From: an uncultured Lachnospiraceae bacterium
GTDB taxonomy: Bacteria > Bacillota > Clostridia > Lachnospirales > Lachnospiraceae
Direction: 5' to 3'
DNA length: 64,000 nt
NCBI GenBank assembly: GCA_910588405.1
Contig: CAJUPT010000003.1
Location: forward strand, 1 to 64,000
The notes under the pieces were generated by a model that made no database searches, was not told where the DNA came from, and saw nothing but the letters and a program-made list of their open reading frames with translations. Position numbers and translations under genes: made by a program. Below are positions 33,920-41,812 of the stretch, piece by piece; the stretch's first letter is position 1, and the number at the start of each line of letters is the position of its first letter.

Positions 33920-36900
33920 CTACACCCTCCTTCCTCTGAATTTTTTTCTATACATAAAGCCTGCGCCAAATACTAAGCATATAGCGCCTGCCATTGTATA
34001 TAAGTTTGAACCTGGGCCGCCGGTTTCAGGGAGGTTGTAGGGGATTTCTTTGTTGATGTAATCCAATATATCATCTTTCTCCCAGTCAATATTTCCTTCA
34101 ACTGTTTCATCCTTCGTTATTGTACCCGTAGTATTCTTATCTCCTAAACCTGGTTCATAATTTGGATAATCTGCCTCCTCAATAACATACTTTGTACCAT
34201 CCGGAAGATTAAACACTTCGATAGTGTCCCCATCCCCCAATTTAAATTTTCCGCCCGAAGAAATATCACCTTTTTCGATTTTTCCATTCTTTCGAGTTAT
34301 TTTATATGGATAAGTATTAAAAGCTATATTATCAGCGTTACCGCTAAACGTTATCGTAAAATCAAATTGTTCATCACTCGGCGCTCCATTTATTGTCTTT
34401 TTCATTGTTAAAGTACTCTTGACATTACCTGTATAATCAATTACTGGAACAGCATTAACAGAAGGTAATGTAAATTGCATCCAACAAGTAGAACCCGAAG
34501 CCCCTCTCTCTGTATAAAAGAATTTCAACTTATATTTCTTTGTTTGACGTTTTTCTAATTCTCCTTCTGCGCTTGTGCCAGGATTAATTACTTTATCCCC
34601 ATCCTGCGGTTTCTGAATATAATTCCAAAGGTCTACATACTCGCCGGCAGCCTGATGTACGCCGCCAATATCACAAATCAACTCTGTTGTCTTTCCATTT
34701 GTTCCAACTTCCCCCTCCGGATATTCCAGAAATACCCACATATCATCATCACCGAAGAAATAATAATTTAACGGACCTACATAATCATCTGTCAACTCAA
34801 ATTCAACCTCAAAAGTCATACCAAAGAAGAAATTATGCATTTTTCCATCATCAGATATAGGCACCCCTAATGCATTTGATACCGCTGCCTCTCCGAACTT
34901 TGGATCATGATTTTCTGCGCCAAATGTAGGTGCATTATCCATAGGCCAAAACTGATTAGTGTATACATAATCGGGACTTTTCCACCCTTGACCAGCCTTT
35001 TGGAATTGATTCAAATTTTGCGCATGCGCTTCGCTCCCTCCCACTGACATCAGCGTGTATGTGTCTCCATCTCGTTTAAAATTAAGCGAGCGACCAGGAA
35101 TCTCTGTTTTTCCTTTTACCTGACTATTACCATTTTCCGGAGAAAACAAATCGGGAGCATTTGCTTTGATCTGAGGATAACCGCTTGCTGACAAACTGTT
35201 TTGAACCAGCCCGTACGAACATTTTCCAAGTATTGATTTATCCGCTGGTGTATTTGCTTGATTAATATTGAATCTATCTAATTGAGACAACTGTAGTCCT
35301 GTTGATCCAGTTGTGCCATTACCAAATCCATATACCGCCCCTTTTACCAGGTTTGTATTGTTATCAATTACAATATTTTCAGGATAGTTTGATGGATCAT
35401 TAATACCTTGTAAATAAATATTGCACTTTCCATTTTCCGTATAGCCGCCTGTATAATCATAATCAAAAAATCTTGCAGGATAATTGTGGTCTTTCGAATT
35501 GCTTTTACCAACTAAACGAATTACCGTATTATCCTTAATTACAATCACATCATCCTGTATTACCAAACTACTGTTTGTAAACGACAATGTTTTAACTGTT
35601 TTTACTTTTTTCCCTTCGGAATAAATCTCCCAGTATTCTTTATCAGGGTCTTCATTCTCTATTCTGCGGTAAACCTTCCATCCTTCTTTATTTGTTTCAT
35701 TTACATTTTCAGGCTTCTCCAGCACCCAGAGTTCATAAAGATCAAAGTTCAATCCCTCTTCTGCAAATTTGTTTATATGATCCAAACCACTTGCAATTTC
35801 TTTAAATTCATATCGATCCGCCGTATATAGCTTTACCAATGAATCTGTACAATTAGGATCATCATAATTACGCTCTTTATAAATCGGCTCATATACTTCC
35901 CATGGGTCCGTATATAACCCATTTTGCACATCATCATATTTTTTTGTACCAACTTGTTTAATATACATCTTTTTAAGATTAGTCTCATTTTTAAATTGAC
36001 CTATATTATTCTGAGGCAACTGGGCCTTACCCTTTACACCTTCTTCCAAACATGTATTAATAATATCGATCGCGTCATCAGCACCAGTAGCTTCATCCTC
36101 CATAATCTGCGCATATGCATAGTACTGCACCGTAAATGTTGGATTCGATGTTGACTCATCTGCAAGCGCCATTATATTGCTATCGGATTCAACTACTGCC
36201 GTCTCATCAGAAGTATCTTGTCCTGTTAGATTCATTTCTGCCAGCTTTTTTACCTGAGTCCGATCTCTCGATACACTTAGCACCATAAGTGCTGCATCCA
36301 AAGAAGTATTTTCTGCCTCATCTATATGTGCATCCGTATCCTCTACCACACCTTCGTCAGCATCCGCCACAGTCGCGATTCCGGCATCACTGTCTCCTGT
36401 AATAGAAGCCAGATATTCTTGCGCCTTCTGGGTATCTCGATTCAGCGTTACCTCTGCCGTCACCGTACAATCGGACAAATCCAATTTCACACCATCATAA
36501 GCCAGATCATAAGAAAACATGCAAAGCACGCGCCGCTGAATGGTTTCCGTGGATTCGCCAAGATAATCCGTTACAGCCTCATTCAACAATGGATCATCTT
36601 CCAAAGACTCCACATTCAGCTCTAACTTCTCTTTATCAATCGTCGTTGCTGTACCGACAGCCGCCGCCTCATCACTGACGTTTTCTTTCACCTCTCCGTT
36701 CTCTTCGCCGCCGGCATTCTCTCCATCTGCGGCATCCTTTTCCGCCGTATCGTCTTCACCGGCTGCAGGCGCTGCATTTTCCTCAGACTGCACGGGATTT
36801 TCGGCGTTTTCCTCATCGGCGGCATTGCCGGCATTCTCTTCAGTCTGGTTTTCTTCCGCTTCCGAAGACTCAGAGGTATCTTCCCCGTCTTTTTCTTCTT

Positions 36901-39340
36901 CTAAAGATTCCGCTGTTTCCGCTCCGTCTGTTACCTCTTCCAAAGAAGAATGATCTTCCTGATCGCCTTCTTCTCCGTCCGGCAATGCTGAAACTTCTCC
37001 TTCCTCACCGGTTTCTGAAAATGCGGAGTTATCCTTCGCAGGCAATTCTGTGTCTGTTACCGGCTGATCCTTAAACAGAATTTGTCCGTCTGCCCCTTTT
37101 GCCTCGCCCTTTACATGAAAAGTGATATGGAAAGGCGCTGCGTCATACTCAAAACTGTCATCCAGATGAATTGTTTTTTCTTTCTCAATCTCATTCCCGC
37201 TTACGCTTCCATCACCGTCATTGATCTCATTCCCGCTTACGCTGACCTCAGCCTTCGCCCCTTCATCACCATACCCAATCGCAATCTCCGAAAACCCATT
37301 CATTTCAAAAGTGGCTCGGTTATCCTCGGCCTGGCCGCCGTCTAACAGCTCGGTTCCTTCGTCTGCGAAATGTACCACGGTGATCGGTTCGCCTTCCTTC
37401 AGGCCGTCTTCATCCAGGAACTGGACGGTAACGGTTACGGGCTTCTTGGGCTCGATCTCGATCAGTTTTTCTTCGTTCTCCTTCGCCTCTTTATTTTCCA
37501 CATAGAAGCCGATGTGCAGCAGCGCTCTCATTTCCGCCGTCTCGTCCTTCATCGCTTCTTTGTACTCTTCTTCTCTCTGGGCGAAGTATTCCTGATTCTC
37601 ACCGTCGGCTGTGATCTGCTCGGCCAACAGCTTCGCATTTCCGGGGATCTCAGCTTCCTGGTTAAACTTCACGGTGACAATATAATCCTCTTCCTCACAG
37701 GTCCACAGATAGTCTCCCACTTCCTCAAAATCGCAGGTCATATTGCCATCTTCGTCGAAGCAGCTTTCCTCATGAATATGAGCATGGTCACAGATCAGCT
37801 TGCCGTTCTCGTCGTAACAGTCATCTCTATGCTCGTGCAGCACCACTTCTAGGCCGCAGATAATATCGCCGTTCTTGTCATAGCAGCCATCGCTGTGAAC
37901 ATGGGCTTCCTCATGACCGCAGATCAGCTTGCCATTTCTGTCATAGCATTTCTCGCCATGGATATGGGTTTCCTCATGGCCGCAGATCAGCTCGCCGTTC
38001 TCGTCGTAGCAATCATCGTGATGAATATGAAGTTTTGCGCCGGCGTTCAGGGCGGCGATTTCCTCACTGGTCAGCTCCACTGTCTTGAAGCAGTCTTTAT
38101 TATGTCTATGCTCTTCCAACTGAAGCAGCTCGCAGATCAGCTTGCCGTTCTCATCGTAGCAATCATCATCGTGGATATGGTTCTCCAGCTTTCCGCAGAT
38201 TGGAACCAGTTTCGTCTCGTAGCAATCTGCAGTGTGGATATGGGTTCCTGCCTCAGCCGTGGTCTCCGGCGCAGCGGTTGTCTCAGCAGCCACAGTCGTC
38301 GGCGCAGCTGTCGTCTCAGCAGCTGTGGTCTCAGGCGCCTTTGTTTCCGGTGCCTTCGTCTCTGCCGGAGCCGTCGTTTCCGGCGCCTCTGTCCTGGCAG
38401 CAACCTGCTCATAGCAGGCATCCGTATGAGTATGCTCTTCTGCCTCACAGGTCAACGTTGCCTCGCCGGCAGCACAGGCATCTGTGTGACTGTGCTCTTC
38501 CTCTTCACAGATCAGCTTTTCCTCATAACAGCCATCCTCATGGGCGTGCTCTTCAAGCTCGCAAATCAGATTGCCTTCCTCATCATTACAGCTGTCATCA
38601 TGCTGATGTTCATTCTTATCGCAGGTAAGGGCTCTCTCATAGCAGCCGTCCCCGTGCGTATGCTCTGTCATTGTACAAGCCGGCTCCGCCTCGCCATAGC
38701 AGGCATCCGTATGGGTATGCTCTGCCATTATACACACCAGCGTTGTTTCCAACACGGCCGGCGCTGTCGGCGCCTCCGTCTCTGCTGCTGTTTCCTCGGC
38801 AGGCTGGCTTGCCGCCTCCGTATTACCCTCCGGCTGGCTTTCGCTCTCAGGTGTCTTTACCGGCTGGCTTTCCTCGCCTCCGTCGGGCGTCTTTACAGGT
38901 TGGTTGGCTGCTGTGCCTGTATTGTCCCCTTGTGCCGGCTCAATTCCTTCCAGCTCACACACAAGCACCTGCTGTTCCTCGAAACAGGCGTCCACATGCT
39001 TATGGGGTTCGATTTCTTCTAACGGGCATACCAGTCTGCCGTTCTCATCACGACAATCATCGTTATGTACATGAGCCAGATAGCCGGCGAAGCCGCAGAC
39101 CAGCACATCTTCTTCTTTCTCCTCATCATATACATAGCATTCGTCCGTATGCTCGTGCACCTTGGCCTGGCAATCCAGCACCTTCACCTTATGGGTCAGC
39201 GCCTGGCCGTACAGCTTCAGCGCTGCCACCGTGCCCAGAATCACCGTCACGGACAGACCCAGAAAAATCATCACCCATTGCCTGTGCTTCTTCTGTTCCT
39301 GTAATATCTTTGTATTCTGCGATGATAAATCAAATTTCAT
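33920..39340 (-). CDS. Giant LPETG-anchored tip adhesin with His/Cys-rich repeats and fibro-slime domain
   Basis: The 1806-residue surface protein has an N-terminal membrane or signal helix (WVMIFLGLSVTVILGTVAAL). Residues about 50-550 contain 17 copies of a short unit, H-x-H-x-[DE]-x-C-[YF] ... [LI]-x-C, broken by two Thr/Glu/Pro-rich linkers. Acidic linker regions follow. A fibro-slime-type domain lies near 1500 (FFGDDDMWVFLEYPEGE, ICDIGGVHQAAGEY). A Cna-B-like domain comes before YNLPETGGPGS, a helix and a basic end. The ATG at 39340 follows GGAGGCTGTAAG; the frame to 39400 only runs through an intergenic repeat. The repeats could bind metal; this is inference. Confidence 0.88.
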   Translation of the reverse strand: MKFDLSSQNTKILQEQKKHRQWVMIFLGLSVTVILGTVAALKLYGQALTHKVKVLDCQAKVHEHTDECYVYDEEKEEDVLVCGFAGYLAHVHNDDCRDENGRLVCPLEEIEPHKHVDACFEEQQVLVCELEGIEPAQGDNTGTAANQPVKTPDGGEESQPVKTPESESQPEGNTEAASQPAEETAAETEAPTAPAVLETTLVCIMAEHTHTDACYGEAEPACTMTEHTHGDGCYERALTCDKNEHQHDDSCNDEEGNLICELEEHAHEDGCYEEKLICEEEEHSHTDACAAGEATLTCEAEEHTHTDACYEQVAARTEAPETTAPAETKAPETKAPETTAAETTAAPTTVAAETTAAPETTAEAGTHIHTADCYETKLVPICGKLENHIHDDDCYDENGKLICELLQLEEHRHNKDCFKTVELTSEEIAALNAGAKLHIHHDDCYDENGELICGHEETHIHGEKCYDRNGKLICGHEEAHVHSDGCYDKNGDIICGLEVVLHEHRDDCYDENGKLICDHAHIHEESCFDEDGNMTCDFEEVGDYLWTCEEEDYIVTVKFNQEAEIPGNAKLLAEQITADGENQEYFAQREEEYKEAMKDETAEMRALLHIGFYVENKEAKENEEKLIEIEPKKPVTVTVQFLDEDGLKEGEPITVVHFADEGTELLDGGQAEDNRATFEMNGFSEIAIGYGDEGAKAEVSVSGNEINDGDGSVSGNEIEKEKTIHLDDSFEYDAAPFHITFHVKGEAKGADGQILFKDQPVTDTELPAKDNSAFSETGEEGEVSALPDGEEGDQEDHSSLEEVTDGAETAESLEEEKDGEDTSESSEAEENQTEENAGNAADEENAENPVQSEENAAPAAGEDDTAEKDAADGENAGGEENGEVKENVSDEAAAVGTATTIDKEKLELNVESLEDDPLLNEAVTDYLGESTETIQRRVLCMFSYDLAYDGVKLDLSDCTVTAEVTLNRDTQKAQEYLASITGDSDAGIATVADADEGVVEDTDAHIDEAENTSLDAALMVLSVSRDRTQVKKLAEMNLTGQDTSDETAVVESDSNIMALADESTSNPTFTVQYYAYAQIMEDEATGADDAIDIINTCLEEGVKGKAQLPQNNIGQFKNETNLKKMYIKQVGTKKYDDVQNGLYTDPWEVYEPIYKERNYDDPNCTDSLVKLYTADRYEFKEIASGLDHINKFAEEGLNFDLYELWVLEKPENVNETNKEGWKVYRRIENEDPDKEYWEIYSEGKKVKTVKTLSFTNSSLVIQDDVIVIKDNTVIRLVGKSNSKDHNYPARFFDYDYTGGYTENGKCNIYLQGINDPSNYPENIVIDNNTNLVKGAVYGFGNGTTGSTGLQLSQLDRFNINQANTPADKSILGKCSYGLVQNSLSASGYPQIKANAPDLFSPENGNSQVKGKTEIPGRSLNFKRDGDTYTLMSVGGSEAHAQNLNQFQKAGQGWKSPDYVYTNQFWPMDNAPTFGAENHDPKFGEAAVSNALGVPISDDGKMHNFFFGMTFEVEFELTDDYVGPLNYYFFGDDDMWVFLEYPEGEVGTNGKTTELICDIGGVHQAAGEYVDLWNYIQKPQDGDKVINPGTSAEGELEKRQTKKYKLKFFYTERGASGSTCWMQFTLPSVNAVPVIDYTGNVKSTLTMKKTINGAPSDEQFDFTITFSGNADNIAFNTYPYKITRKNGKIEKGDISSGGKFKLGDGDTIEVFNLPDGTKYVIEEADYPNYEPGLGDKNTTGTITKDETVEGNIDWEKDDILDYINKEIPYNLPETGGPGSNLYTMAGAICLVFGAGFMYRKKFRGRRV

Positions 39341-39355
39341 CTTACAGCCTCCCTC

Positions 39356-39432
39356 CATCACAGTTCTGCAACTCTCCTCCCATCGCTTACGATTTGCCAA
39401 GTCCCCTAGATCTGGGAGGTCCGTTGCTGTTT
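39356..39432. repeat. Copy of the intergenic repeat upstream of the tip adhesin
   Basis: CAGTTCTGCAACTCTCC ... CCCCTAGATCTGGGAGG ... TCCGTTGCTGTTT has the family ends. Its middle contains CGCTTACGATTTGCCA, shared with the repeats at 19745. Confidence 0.5.
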
Positions 39433-39472
39433 ATGTCTTACCATATTGGATCTGTATTCGCGCCTGCATTGA

Positions 39473-40063
39473 TTATCTTGGGATTCCTAAGGCCGAAAAG
39501 GGCCAAACTCGGAATATGATTTTCCCAATCACCATGTCATTACTGATACAGCCTACTGCCTTGTTCCGGCTGTCGATACTGGTGGACCTGTGGTCTCCCA
39601 TCACGAAGCACCGACCCTCCGGCACCTGATAGGGCAGCGTGATGTTGCAGTCCCCAAAGGCTTTCTCTGTCACATAAGGCTCATCTAACAGCTCCTCGTT
39701 CACATAGACATTTCCATCCATGTCGATGTTCACCCAGTCTCCGGAGGAGGCGATCACCCGCTTCACCAGTATGTTATTATTAAAATAGAAGGCAATGATA
39801 TCTCCTGTCTTATACCGATTGCTGTTCAGCGCCACAACGATATCCTCATCTTGCAGGGAATCTGTCATGGAGGTTCCGCTGATCTGCAGAACCGGTAGCA
39901 GAAGAACCGCGATCAGCACCGTGGCGGCGGCCACCACTACCAGAAAAAATATGGTGCTTCTCAATACCTTGCCGTATCTGTCTTTATATTGTTCCTTCGC
40001 AAGCTCCGCTTCCAAAAGCTCCAGGCTTGGAAGCTCAAGCTTCTTCTCGCTGTTCTCGCTCAT
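39473..40063 (-). CDS. lepB: Signal peptidase I
   Basis: This membrane-bound serine-lysine protease has 196 residues. Ser65 lies in SGTSMTDSL and Lys101 in NNILVKRVIAS; the later GDHRSTSIDSR motif is also present. There is one membrane helix at 36-60 after a charged cytoplasmic leader. The ATG at 40063 follows GGAAGGGATGTCC and overlaps the coiled-coil gene by 29 bp. Its place directly upstream of the tip and pilin genes suggests a dedicated peptidase for their signal peptides, in contrast to the SipW-like enzyme at the other end of the locus. Confidence 0.93.
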   Translation of the reverse strand: MSENSEKKLELPSLELLEAELAKEQYKDRYGKVLRSTIFFLVVVAAATVLIAVLLLPVLQISGTSMTDSLQDEDIVVALNSNRYKTGDIIAFYFNNNILVKRVIASSGDWVNIDMDGNVYVNEELLDEPYVTEKAFGDCNITLPYQVPEGRCFVMGDHRSTSIDSRNKAVGCISNDMVIGKIIFRVWPFSALGIPR

Positions 40064-40526
40064 GGACATCCCTTCCGTCTGATTCAATTCCCTCTGATTT
40101 TTCCGGCTCGAACAACGCCGCCTTCAAATGCTTTGCAATTATGTCAGTGACCATTCCGTCGGAATCCAGCTTTTCCCACCTGTCAGACTGCAGAACCTCC
40201 AGCCGTTTCTCTAAGTCTCCGATCAACGCGTCCTTCTCGTCCAGGCGTCCCTTCAGCTTTTCTAAAAGGGCATCCTTTTCATTCAGCCTTTCTTTCAGCT
40301 TTTCCAAAACAGCGTCTTTTTCATTCAGCTTTTCTTTAAGTCTCTCAAGCTGAACATCCTTTTCATCCAGCTTCCCCTTAAGACGTTCGCAGCTTTCATT
40401 TAGCTGTGCCAATTCTTCACTTTTTCCTTCTGATTCGGCCTGCAGTCTGGCCGCTTCCTTACTCTGCTCCACCAGCAATTGGAGAAGGTCCTGCCGGCGC
40501 AGCCTGCGCAAATCTTTTTCAGTCAT
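40035..40526 (-). CDS. Coiled-coil protein of the pilus locus
   Basis: The 163-residue protein has no signal peptide. The start (LRRLRRQDLLQLLVEQSKEA) is followed by a long coiled coil with four to five copies of a 14-residue unit, consensus LxxLKxxLNEKDAL, coded by 42-bp DNA repeats. Residues 125-145 are less regular, and the tail is acidic. It lies between the recombinase and the signal peptidase, overlapping the latter. I do not know its function; a cytoplasmic scaffold or regulator of the fibre genes is possible. Confidence 0.75.
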   Translation of the reverse strand: MTEKDLRRLRRQDLLQLLVEQSKEAARLQAESEGKSEELAQLNESCERLKGKLDEKDVQLERLKEKLNEKDAVLEKLKERLNEKDALLEKLKGRLDEKDALIGDLEKRLEVLQSDRWEKLDSDGMVTDIIAKHLKAALFEPEKSEGIESDGRDVHEREQREEA

Positions 40527-40590
40527 ATCTTCTTTCTTCGTCTCCCTGCCCCTTATATACTGTTTGATTCGTACTTAGACAGCTCACGAA

Positions 40591-41424
40591 TCACGCGTCC
40601 CATCCGATAGAGAGCTGTTCCTGCTCCATCATATGTTCATAGGTCTGTTGAATCAGCACATTGACACTGGCCTGAATCCCGTCCTGGGTATTCTGGTACA
40701 TCTTCCAGAGGCAGCGGGGATTCGCCTTTTCCGGCTCCACCTTGGCCTCCTGGCTGACGATATTCACATAATGATGAATCGCCGAGCGAGACAATGGCTT
40801 TCCGTCTCTTGAGAGAAATACGGCGCCGCTCACGATTTTTTGCCTCCGGATATAATCCAGCAGCTCCTCACGCAATACCGCGGGAATCCGCATGATCCGC
40901 AGCCGCTGACCGTTATGGCTGTCCAGCTTTACTGAGCCTGAGTTCACGGCCTCCGCCGTCATCTGGGGCATTTCCTGAACCCGGACGCCTGCGCCGCCCA
41001 TCGTCTTAATCAGCAGATAGGAACGCTCCTTTCCCATATGCTTTGCCGCTGACAGAAGTCTTAGATACTCCGCCCGCGACAGCTCCGGCTGTACGTCATT
41101 GCCCTCCCAGACAAATTCGTCCACCTGCCAGTCTCTGTGGCCAATATAACGCAGGAAGGTGTTCAGGCATGATACCTGAGTATTCACCGTTCTATTTGAA
41201 AATCCTTTTTCATCAATCATCCATCTGCGCCATCTGTTTCCCATCTCTCCGTCAATCACTTTATCCTCGGGCAGCCAGTTGTAAAATCCTGTTAGATTTC
41301 TCCGATAATTTACCAGCGAGCTTTCCCCTCGATGTTTACGGCGCAGATTATCTAAAAATTCTTCTATCCGTTCCGGGGTTATGTACTCCCCGGTTATTTT
41401 TTCCCTTTCCTCTATTCTGGCCAC
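40591..41424 (-). CDS. Degenerate tyrosine recombinase family protein
   Basis: This 277-residue XerC/D-like protein has a SAM-like N-terminal core-binding domain (residues 10-100) and a catalytic-type domain. The first arginine is kept (GGAGVRVQE, Arg148) and a tyrosine is present near the end (QQTYEHMM, Tyr262). In box II the usual H-x-L-R-H is replaced by PRCLWKMY, so the second catalytic Arg is Trp240, and the GH motif is missing. It starts with GTG at 41424, after AAGGAGCGACTGGGC. It may be a DNA-binding accessory or regulator rather than an enzyme. The putative invertible segment ends 60 bp upstream of it. Confidence 0.8.
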   Translation of the reverse strand: MARIEEREKITGEYITPERIEEFLDNLRRKHRGESSLVNYRRNLTGFYNWLPEDKVIDGEMGNRWRRWMIDEKGFSNRTVNTQVSCLNTFLRYIGHRDWQVDEFVWEGNDVQPELSRAEYLRLLSAAKHMGKERSYLLIKTMGGAGVRVQEMPQMTAEAVNSGSVKLDSHNGQRLRIMRIPAVLREELLDYIRRQKIVSGAVFLSRDGKPLSRSAIHHYVNIVSQEAKVEPEKANPRCLWKMYQNTQDGIQASVNVLIQQTYEHMMEQEQLSIGWDA

Positions 41425-41717
41425 GCCCAGTCGCTCCTTTCGACGTCTGCTTGTTTTGCGATACTCTTTTCATACGATATGTTCAAAATTTATAATCTGT
41501 ATATTTCTTATTTTGAGAAATTTGTTGAAATGGAAAATACTTGCGGAAATCCCAAAAAATAATGTAAAAAATCTGTTTGCATTCCCCAAAAATGCCGATA
41601 TATATGTAAGCTGGAAAAGGATATGAATAGAATATCCAAAAAAAGGAAGTAATAACGTGTATTTTTTTGCTATATGACTTACAAATTTTTGAAAAAAATG
41701 ATTTTTATGGAAGTGTG

Positions 41718-41746
41718 TTGAGTTTAACTATTGTCCCTGATATAAT
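41718..41746 (+). promoter_or_regulatory. Promoter inside the putative invertible segment, now facing away from the pilus genes
   Basis: TTGAGT (41718-41723) and a perfect TATAAT (41741-41746) have 17 bases between them. In this orientation it reads into the antisense strand of the intact recombinase gene. If the segment were inverted the -10 would fall at about 41550-41555, pointing at the downstream recombinase-like gene and the pilus operon. Confidence 0.7.
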
Positions 41747-41749
41747 TTT

Positions 41750-41786
41750 CACTGAAAAGAAAAAAAGGAAAATTATTTTTTTCCCT
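41750..41786 (-). terminator. Terminator after the intact recombinase gene, inside the switch
   Basis: On the minus strand GGAAAA-AAATAA-TTTTCC is followed by TTTTTTTCTTTT. It would stop read-through from the recombinase gene into the pilus genes in the present orientation. Read the other way it lacks a T-run after the stem. Confidence 0.65.
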
Positions 41787-41812
41787 CTTATAGTAACAGA
41801 TTATAAATATTG

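Larger units (their letters stand above)
41484..41812. promoter_or_regulatory. Putative invertible promoter segment (phase-variation switch)
   Basis: CAAAATTTATAATCTGT (41484-41500) and ACAGATTATAAATATTG (41796-41812) are inverted repeats of 17 bp with one mismatch (13 bp perfect, 41488-41500 and 41796-41808). They enclose 295 bp of AT-rich non-coding DNA between two tyrosine recombinase genes, and the right arm abuts the stop of the intact recombinase. The segment holds a promoter reading rightward, away from the pilus genes, and a terminator reading leftward. Inversion would turn the promoter toward the pilus genes. A further palindrome, GGATATGAATAGAATATCC, lies at 41619-41637. Confidence 0.72.

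Noticed and set aside
37895..39022. Long plus-strand frame of 375 codons opposite the tip adhesin
   Set aside because: It is the complement of the His/Cys repeat region. The repetitive codons create an open frame on the other strand, with no ribosome site.
41600..41690. Shorter inverted pair TGTAAG/CTTACA inside the switch as the recombination site
   Set aside because: Six bases are expected by chance in AT-rich DNA; the 17-bp pair at the segment borders is far stronger.
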